A stretch of DNA of 12,072 bases from an uncultured Tessaracoccus sp. (GTDB lineage Bacteria > Actinomycetota > Actinomycetes > Propionibacteriales > Propionibacteriaceae), in the NCBI RefSeq assembly GCF_947255005.1, contig NZ_CAMYFI010000068.1, positions 1 through 12,072 on the forward strand, read 5' to 3'. The position numbers and the translations under genes are program-made. Positions within the stretch are counted from its first letter, which is position 1. Each line of letters begins with the position of its first letter. A model generated the notes under the pieces. It made no database searches and was not told the DNA's origin. It saw nothing but the letters and a program-made list of their open reading frames with translations. Below are positions 7,360 to 12,072 of this stretch, piece by piece.

Positions 7360-7802
7360 CACTGCTCCTTCGCTTGGGCCTGGAGGATGGCGTCGCGTAG
7401 CGCGGCCCACCCCAACAGTGCGCATTTGACTCGTGCGGGGAATTTCGCGACGCCGGCGAACGCGATGGCGTCTTCAAATCGGTCTTCGTCGGGCATCCGC
7501 TCCCCCTTCGATTCCATCACCTCGAGGAACTCGTCATAGAGCTCCATCGCGTGCTGGACGGTGTTGCCGATGACGAGGTCGGTCATGATCGACGTCGAGG
7601 CCTGCGAGATCGAGCAGCCCTCCGCCGCGTACGAGACATCATCGACGGTGTCGCCGTCGAGGTGCACCCGCAGGGTGAGCTCGTCGCCACACGACGGGTT
7701 CACGTGGTGCACTTCGACATCGTGCGGGTCGCGCAGCCCCGAGTGATGCTTCTCGCGGTAGTGGTCCAAAATGATGGTCTGGTACAGCTCATCAACGTTC
7801 AC
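7359..7802 (-). CDS. sufU: SufU Fe-S assembly protein (zinc sulfurtransferase / scaffold type)
   Basis: A 147-residue SufU. The zinc-binding and sulfur-relay residues are present: Cys38 and Asp40 in NPSCGD (35-40), Cys63 in EGCSISQAS (61-69) and Cys127 in ARVKCALLGW (123-132), equivalent to Cys41, Asp43, Cys66 and Cys128 of Bacillus subtilis SufU. SufU accepts persulfide sulfur from SufS by zinc-ligand exchange and passes it on to SufBCD. The frame runs on upstream without homology, so the start is set at GTG 7802, where GGAGG (7812-7808) lies five bases upstream. This makes the gene overlap the end of sufS by 11 bases and the start of sufT by one base, so the three are almost certainly translated from one mRNA. 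Confidence 0.93.
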   Translation of the reverse strand: MNVDELYQTIILDHYREKHHSGLRDPHDVEVHHVNPSCGDELTLRVHLDGDTVDDVSYAAEGCSISQASTSIMTDLVIGNTVQHAMELYDEFLEVMESKGERMPDEDRFEDAIAFAGVAKFPARVKCALLGWAALRDAILQAQAKEQ

Positions 7803-9045
7803 GTGAACCTCCAAGCTTGGGCGCGAAGTAGTCGCGGGTGTAGACGAGCGCGTCGGCGAGCGCATCGATCTCTTCCTTGGTGGTGTACAGGTAGGCGCTG
7901 GCCCTGGTCGACGACTGGTAGCCCAGCCGTTTGTGCAGCGGGCGCGCGCAGTGGTGTCCGCCCCTGATGGCCACCCCGCGGCTGTCAAGCAGCTGCATCA
8001 CGTCGTGTGGGTGCACCCCGTCGATGTTGAACGAGATGGCCGAACCACGTTCGACCGCCTCGGCGGGCCCCAGCAGTGTGAAGCCGTCGATCGCGGTGAG
8101 CTGTGCCAGCGCGTACTCGGTGATCTCGTGCTCGTGCGCCGCAATAGCGTCCATGCCGATGCTCTCGAGGAATTCGATAGCTGCGGCGAGCCCCACCGCT
8201 TGCGCGATGGGGGGCGTGCCCGCCTCGAAACGGTACGGCGGAGCGGCGTAGGTGGAGCGTTCCATCTCCACGACCTCGATCATCTCGCCACCACCCAGGA
8301 ACGGTGGCAGCGCCTCGAGTAGATCGTGGCGGCCCCACAGCACGCCGATGCCGGTGGGCCCGCACATCTTGTGGCCGGTGAATGCGACGAGGTCGGCGCC
8401 CAACTTAGCCACGTCTGTCGGCTGATGTGGCACCGCCTGCGACGCGTCCACCACCATTGTGGCACCGACGGCGTGCGTCATCTGCGCGATGTCGGCGACG
8501 GGGTTGCGCGTACCCAGCACGTTGGACACCCACGTGAGCGTCACGATCTTGGTGCGCTCGTTGATGAGCCCTTCCGCCTTTGCTTTCTCGACGTCGAGGC
8601 GCCCGTCGTCGGTGACGTCGAACCACCGAAGCTTGGCACCCGTGCGCTCGCACATCAGCTGCCAGGGCACGATGTTGGAGTGGTGTTCCATCACCGAGGT
8701 AACCACCTCGTCGCCGGGCTGCAGCGACGCGCCCAAGCTGTTGGCGGCCAAGTTCAGGGCCTCGGATGCGTTCTTGGTGAATACCACCTCTTCGGGCCGG
8801 GCAGCACCGATGAACTGTGCGATCTTCACCCGCGCACCTTCGTAGGCCTCGGTGGCCTCCGCCCCCAGCACGTGCATGGCGCGCGCCACATTGGCGTTGT
8901 GCTGGAGGTAGTGCTCCTCGATGGCGTCTACGACGCACTGCGGTTTCTGCGACGTGTTCGCCGAATCCAAGTAGGTGAGCGGCCAGTCCCCCACCCGCCT
9001 GTGCAGGATGGGGAACTGTGCCCGGACCTTCTCGATGTCCAGCAT
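7792..9045 (-). CDS. sufS: SufS cysteine desulfurase
   Basis: A 417-residue PLP-dependent class V aminotransferase-fold enzyme that takes sulfur from L-cysteine, giving alanine and an enzyme persulfide. Visible residues are the PLP Schiff-base lysine Lys226 in FTGHKMCGPTG (222-232), the PLP-stacking His121 in VMEHHSN (118-124), Asp200 and Gln203 in VDASQAV (199-205), and the catalytic Cys366 in RGGHHCARPL (361-370). The short loop around the catalytic Cys marks it as type II (SufS), which works with a partner such as SufU. Length is typical. The ATG overlaps the sufC stop as TGATG; no strong Shine-Dalgarno sequence precedes it, so translation is probably coupled to sufC. Confidence 0.95.
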   Translation of the reverse strand: MLDIEKVRAQFPILHRRVGDWPLTYLDSANTSQKPQCVVDAIEEHYLQHNANVARAMHVLGAEATEAYEGARVKIAQFIGAARPEEVVFTKNASEALNLAANSLGASLQPGDEVVTSVMEHHSNIVPWQLMCERTGAKLRWFDVTDDGRLDVEKAKAEGLINERTKIVTLTWVSNVLGTRNPVADIAQMTHAVGATMVVDASQAVPHQPTDVAKLGADLVAFTGHKMCGPTGIGVLWGRHDLLEALPPFLGGGEMIEVVEMERSTYAAPPYRFEAGTPPIAQAVGLAAAIEFLESIGMDAIAAHEHEITEYALAQLTAIDGFTLLGPAEAVERGSAISFNIDGVHPHDVMQLLDSRGVAIRGGHHCARPLHKRLGYQSSTRASAYLYTTKEEIDALADALVYTRDYFAPKLGGSRER

Positions 9046-9809
9046 CAGGCCTGCGCCGCCTGCTTGATGTAGGACTCGTAGCCTTCGGCCTCCAGCTTGT
9101 CGGCGAGCTCGCGGCCGCCGGATTCGACGATGTGCCCGTCGACGAAGACGTGCACGAATGCGGGCTCGATGTAGCGCAGGATGCGGGTGTAGTGCGTGAT
9201 GAGCAGCACCGGCTTCTCGCCGGATGCGGCGTAGCGGTTCACGCCCTCGGAGACCACCTTCAGCGCGTCGATGTCGAGGCCGGAGTCGGTCTCGTCGAGG
9301 ATGGCGGCCTTCGGGTTGAGCAGCTCGAGCTGCGCGATCTCGTGGCGCTTCTTTTCACCGCCGGAGAACCCCTCGTTCACGGAACGCGCCGCGAACGACT
9401 TATCCAGGTTGAGACGTCCGAGTACTTCCTCGACGTCTTTCACCCAGGTGCGCACCTTCGGTGCTTCACCGTCGAGTGCGGTCTTCGCAGTGCGCAGGAA
9501 GTTCGAGACGGACACGCCAGGCACCTCGACGGGGTACTGCATGGCCAGGTAGAGGCCGGCCTTGGCGCGCTCGTCGACGGAGAGCTCGATCAGCTCCACG
9601 CCGTCGAGGGTGACGGAGCCGGAGGTAATTTCGTACTTCGGGTGGCCCGCGATGGCGTAGGCCAGCGTGGATTTACCAGAGCCGTTGGGGCCCATGATCG
9701 CGTGAATTTCACCGGGATTGATGGTGAGGTTCACGCCCTTCAGGATTTCCTTCGGACCTTCCTCGGTGAGGACGTCGGCGTGAAGGTCGGAGATGACGAG
9801 AGTGGACAT
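9045..9809 (-). CDS. sufC: SufC Fe-S assembly ATPase
   Basis: A 254-residue ABC-type ATPase, soluble and without membrane partner, that drives the SufBCD scaffold. Motifs are Walker A GPNGSGKST (40-48), Q-loop Gln91 in AMQYP (89-93), signature FSGGEKKR (148-155), Walker B AAILDETDSGLD (168-179) with Glu173, and switch His206. The SufC-specific DETDSGLD in place of the usual DEPTSALD and the VPGVSVSNFLR stretch (96-106) separate it from transport ATPases. ATG 9809 is preceded by AGGAG (9822-9818) eight bases upstream. It follows the Rieske gene after 20 bases and overlaps sufS by one base. Confidence 0.96.
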   Translation of the reverse strand: MSTLVISDLHADVLTEEGPKEILKGVNLTINPGEIHAIMGPNGSGKSTLAYAIAGHPKYEITSGSVTLDGVELIELSVDERAKAGLYLAMQYPVEVPGVSVSNFLRTAKTALDGEAPKVRTWVKDVEEVLGRLNLDKSFAARSVNEGFSGGEKKRHEIAQLELLNPKAAILDETDSGLDIDALKVVSEGVNRYAASGEKPVLLITHYTRILRYIEPAFVHVFVDGHIVESGGRELADKLEAEGYESYIKQAAQA

Positions 9810-9829
9810 AGCAGGTACTCCTGTGGGTT

Positions 9830-10171
9830 CTACGGAAGGTCAGTGATGGGGGTGGTGGGGTCGACTTGCACGTCGTTACCCTCTTGCCGGACGGGGAACA
9901 CGCGCACTGGTTCGGTGGCGGGCAGCTGGATGGCTTCGCCGGTGGCAAGGTCGAATGCGCCGCCGTGGAGGTAGCACTCGATGGTGCACCCCACCACGTC
10001 GCCGTCGGAAAGCGCCACTTTGCCGTGCGTGCACTCGTTGTCGAGCGCGTACAGCTTGCCGTCGTGGCTGACAATGGCCAGCTCGAGCGGCCCGTCGTCA
10101 GCCTCTACCTCGACGGCGAGCGGTACGTCGTCGGTGAGCTCATCTGCGGTTGCGACGGTGACCCAGCTCAC
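9830..10171 (-). CDS. Rieske [2Fe-2S] ferredoxin of the suf operon
   Basis: A 113-residue small soluble Rieske-type ferredoxin. The cluster ligands are Cys47 and His49 in ECTHGKVAL (46-54) and Cys66 and His69 in ECYLHGGAFD (65-74), spaced CXH-X16-CXXH. Such proteins are often named after the ferredoxin subunit of ring-hydroxylating dioxygenases, but no oxygenase gene is nearby. A copy between sufD and sufC is common in actinobacteria, so a role in electron supply or cluster assembly is more likely; the exact role is not known to me. GTG 10171 is chosen because GAAGGAG (10185-10179) lies seven bases upstream and the start overlaps the sufD stop as GTGA. The same frame runs far into sufD on the minus strand, but that part is not protein-like. 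Confidence 0.9.
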   Translation of the reverse strand: MSWVTVATADELTDDVPLAVEVEADDGPLELAIVSHDGKLYALDNECTHGKVALSDGDVVGCTIECYLHGGAFDLATGEAIQLPATEPVRVFPVRQEGNDVQVDPTTPITDLP

Positions 10172-11325
10172 GCTGTGGCTCCTTCGACGGCTTCGAGCTC
10201 TTGCTCGACGCGCGCCAGCATGAGCTCTTCGATGTCCGGCACACCGAAGCGGCGGATGATGTCGTAGAAGAAGCCGTGCACGATGAGTCGACGCGCCTCG
10301 CGCTCCGGAATGCCGCGGCTCATCAGGTAGAACAGCTGGAGGTCGTCGAACCGTCCCGTGGTGGACGAGTGCCCGGCGCCTTCGATCTCGCCGGTCTCGA
10401 TCTCCAGGTTCGGCACCGAATCCGCCTGGCACCCTTCCGTGAGCAGCAGGTTCTTGTTGGATTCGTAGGTTTCGATGCCCTCGGCGGCCTTGCGGATGAG
10501 GACGTCGCCGATCCACACCGAGTTCGCGCCCTCGCCCTGCAGCGCACCGCGATAGTCGACGTTCGACTTGGTGCGCGGCTCGTTGTGATCCACGAACAGG
10601 CGGTGCTGGACGTGCTGCCCGCCGTCGACGAAGTACAGCCCGTAGCTCTCGATCTCGCCGCCAGGCCCATCGAAGCGCATGTTCTCCTGCAAGCGCACGA
10701 CGTCGCCGCCAAGCGATGCGCTCATCGTCTTCACGTGCGCGTCGCGCCCGACGAGCACCGAGCGCTGACCGCCGTGCACAGCCCCTTCGCTCCAATCCTG
10801 GACCGTCACGATGTTCACGTTCGCGCCGTCGCCGATGATGAAGTCGGACTTCTCGGCAAAGGTTCCGTTGCCAACGAAGTGCAGCACGATGGTGGCCTGC
10901 GCGTTGGCCCCCACCTTCACGACGACGTGCTCGCGTGCCTGCGAACCGTCGCCCCGGCACGTGATGGTGATCCGCTGGGTGAGCTGCGCGTTCTCCGCCA
11001 CCTCAATCAGCGTGCGGCGAACGGCCTGCTCAGCTGCGATTGCGGCCACCCTGTCGACGGGTGCCTCGGCAGCCAGGTTGCGGGCCTCCTCCGCGGTGAG
11101 CTCGGTGATGGTGACGCCTTCGGGAACCTCAGATTCCCACTCCAGCGTGGCCGCTTCGGCCTGCTCGTCGAGCAGCGCCTTGATGCGTCGCATGGGTGAG
11201 AATCGCCAGATCTCCTCGCGCCCGGTGGGCTGCGGGTGATCGTCGAGATTCCACGAAGGGATGGGGTGCAGATGGGATTCGACGCGCTCGAGCGCGCCAG
11301 CCACGTTGGGCTTCGTCATGGTCAA
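10168..11325 (-). CDS. sufD: SufD Fe-S assembly scaffold subunit
   Basis: A 385-residue SufD with a helical N-terminus (about 1-100), a right-handed beta-helix core (about 110-320) and the C-terminal helical part that binds SufC. His319 in GAGHSSTTGRFDD (316-328) aligns with Escherichia coli SufD His360, which helps hold the nascent cluster at the SufB-SufD interface. The LQLFYLMSRGI segment (329-339) is nearly the same as in SufB, as expected for paralogues. Two starts are possible: TTG 11325, six bases after AAGGA (11336-11332), and ATG 11319, twelve bases after it. Spacing favours TTG, codon type favours ATG; the difference is two residues. The stop overlaps the Rieske start by four bases. 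Confidence 0.95.
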   Translation of the reverse strand: MTMTKPNVAGALERVESHLHPIPSWNLDDHPQPTGREEIWRFSPMRRIKALLDEQAEAATLEWESEVPEGVTITELTAEEARNLAAEAPVDRVAAIAAEQAVRRTLIEVAENAQLTQRITITCRGDGSQAREHVVVKVGANAQATIVLHFVGNGTFAEKSDFIIGDGANVNIVTVQDWSEGAVHGGQRSVLVGRDAHVKTMSASLGGDVVRLQENMRFDGPGGEIESYGLYFVDGGQHVQHRLFVDHNEPRTKSNVDYRGALQGEGANSVWIGDVLIRKAAEGIETYESNKNLLLTEGCQADSVPNLEIETGEIEGAGHSSTTGRFDDLQLFYLMSRGIPEREARRLIVHGFFYDIIRRFGVPDIEELMLARVEQELEAVEGATA

Positions 11326-11361
11326 TGTTGTTCCTTACGTTGCGCCGATTGGAGGATGGGT

Positions 11362-11377
11362 GCGGTCAGCCGACCGC
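11362..11377 (-). repeat. Hairpin GCGGTC-N4-GACCGC over the sufB stop codon
   Basis: A perfect six-pair stem with a four-base loop that contains part of the sufB stop codon. It sits 36 bases before the sufD start, in the largest gap of the operon. It could slow ribosomes, mark an mRNA processing point or tune the SufB:SufD ratio; this is inference, and short GC-rich stems are common at this base composition. Confidence 0.3.
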
Positions 11378-12072
11378 GCCTTCCATCTGCAGTTCAATGA
11401 GTCGGTTGAGTTCGAGCGCGTACTCCATCGGGAGTTCGCGGGCGATGGGCTCGACGAAGCCGCGCACGATCATGGCGGTGGCTTCCAGCTCGGTCATACC
11501 GCGGCTCATCAGGTAGAAGAGCTGATCCTCCGACACCTTCGACACGGTGGCTTCGTGTGCCATCGACACGTCTTCCTCGCGGATATCCACATAGGGGTAG
11601 GTGTCAGAACGGGAGATGGTGTCGACGAGCAGCGCGTCGCACATCACGCCCGACGACGAGTGCGTCGCGCCCGGCTGCACCTGCACGAGGCCCCGGTACG
11701 CTGCACGACCACCGCTGCGGGCAACCGACTTCGACACGATGGAGCTCGACGTGTGAGGCGCGCAGTGCACCATCTTGGAGCCCGTGTCTTGGTACTGGCC
11801 CTCGCCGGCGAACGCGATGGAGAGCGTCTCGCCCTTGGCGTGGGGGCCCATGAGGTAGACGGCCGGGTACTTCATGGTGACCTTGGAGCCAATGTTGCCG
11901 TCGATCCACTCCATCGTCGCGCCTTCCTCACAGGTGGCGCGCTTGGTGACAAGGTTGTAGACGTTGTTCGACCAATTCTGGATGGTCGTGTAGCGGCAGC
12001 GGGCGCCCTTCTTCACGATGATTTCGACGACAGCGGAGTGCAGCGAGTCCGACTTGTAGATCGGTGCGGTGC
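11366..12072 (-). CDS. sufB: SufB Fe-S assembly scaffold subunit (5' part outside window)
   Basis: The visible part is the last 234 residues or so of SufB, roughly the C-terminal half of a protein usually near 470 residues; the frame is open to the window edge. It begins within TAPIYKSDSLHSAVVEI and continues with the strongly conserved RYTTIQNWSNNVYNLVTKRA block (visible residues 26-45), the beta-helix core, VHCAPHTSSSIVSK (101-114), VMCDALL (142-148) and MAHEATVSKVSEDQLFYLMS (170-189). Cys144 and Glu173 align with E. coli SufB Cys405 and Glu434, which are needed for cluster assembly. Together with SufD and SufC it forms the scaffold that builds the new cluster. It is the first suf gene visible in transcription order; a SufR repressor gene and the operon promoter, if present, lie beyond the edge. 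Confidence 0.96.
   Translation of the reverse strand, partial: TAPIYKSDSLHSAVVEIIVKKGARCRYTTIQNWSNNVYNLVTKRATCEEGATMEWIDGNIGSKVTMKYPAVYLMGPHAKGETLSIAFAGEGQYQDTGSKMVHCAPHTSSSIVSKSVARSGGRAAYRGLVQVQPGATHSSSGVMCDALLVDTISRSDTYPYVDIREEDVSMAHEATVSKVSEDQLFYLMSRGMTELEATAMIVRGFVEPIARELPMEYALELNRLIELQMEGAVG

Noticed and set aside
9018..9974. Plus-strand open frame of 318 codons opposite sufC and the Rieske gene
   Set aside because: It runs across two well-supported minus-strand genes and their junction; no motif supports it.
10172..10960. Long upstream extension of the Rieske frame on the minus strand
   Set aside because: This part is an out-of-frame reading of sufD with very high Arg and Ala content; the strong Shine-Dalgarno sequence and GTGA overlap set the start at 10171.
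10201..11199. Plus-strand open frame of 332 codons opposite sufD
   Set aside because: An antisense shadow of a high-GC gene, with no recognisable domain, no ribosome site and a His/Val/Asp-rich composition typical of such shadows.

Overview
The window looks like chromosomal DNA of a high-GC actinobacterium. The suf gene order with a Rieske ferredoxin gene between sufD and sufC, the SufU-type scaffold, the SURF1 gene and the apparently leaderless genes with TANNNT -10 boxes all point that way. A propionibacterial or related lineage is possible, but the sequence alone does not settle the family. No mobile element, CRISPR array, tRNA or rRNA gene is visible, and almost every base is accounted for by genes. 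No gap exceeds 150 bases.

Layout, left half, plus strand: the 3' part of a SURF1 gene (cytochrome oxidase assembly; its start lies outside the window) overlaps by ATGA a 23S rRNA guanine-N1 methyltransferase of the RlmA family. After a 65-base gap with two small dyads and a -10-like box comes a two-gene sugar cassette. It holds a GPH/MelB-type sugar:cation symporter and a cytoplasmic GH13 alpha-glucosidase. The residue after the catalytic nucleophile suggests alpha-1,6 (isomaltose/oligo-1,6) specificity. The glucosidase carries an unusual ~85-residue helical N-terminal extension.

Layout, right half, minus strand, read right to left: sufB (3' part only), sufD, a Rieske ferredoxin, sufC, sufS, sufU and sufT form one tightly coupled Fe-S cluster assembly operon. 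It ends at a strong stem-loop with a T-rich tail (6891-6943). Downstream, with its own -10 box, is an ABC-F ribosome-associated ATPase. Next comes a small secreted four-cysteine protein of unknown function, which converges on the glucosidase gene. A perfect 11-bp inverted repeat covers the start codon and -10-like box of this secreted-protein gene.

How it works together: SufBCD is the scaffold/ATPase complex, SufS supplies persulfide sulfur, SufU relays it, and the Rieske protein and SufT are accessory electron-transfer or maturation factors. Imported oligosaccharide would be cleaved in the cytoplasm by the GH13 enzyme. Four genes without Shine-Dalgarno sequences each have a TANNNT box 6-8 bases before the start codon, whereas most suf genes have clear Shine-Dalgarno sequences. 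I see no clearly new multi-gene system. The best leads are the N-terminal extension of the glucosidase, the secreted orphan with its dyad, and the operator-like and terminator-like structures between transcription units.
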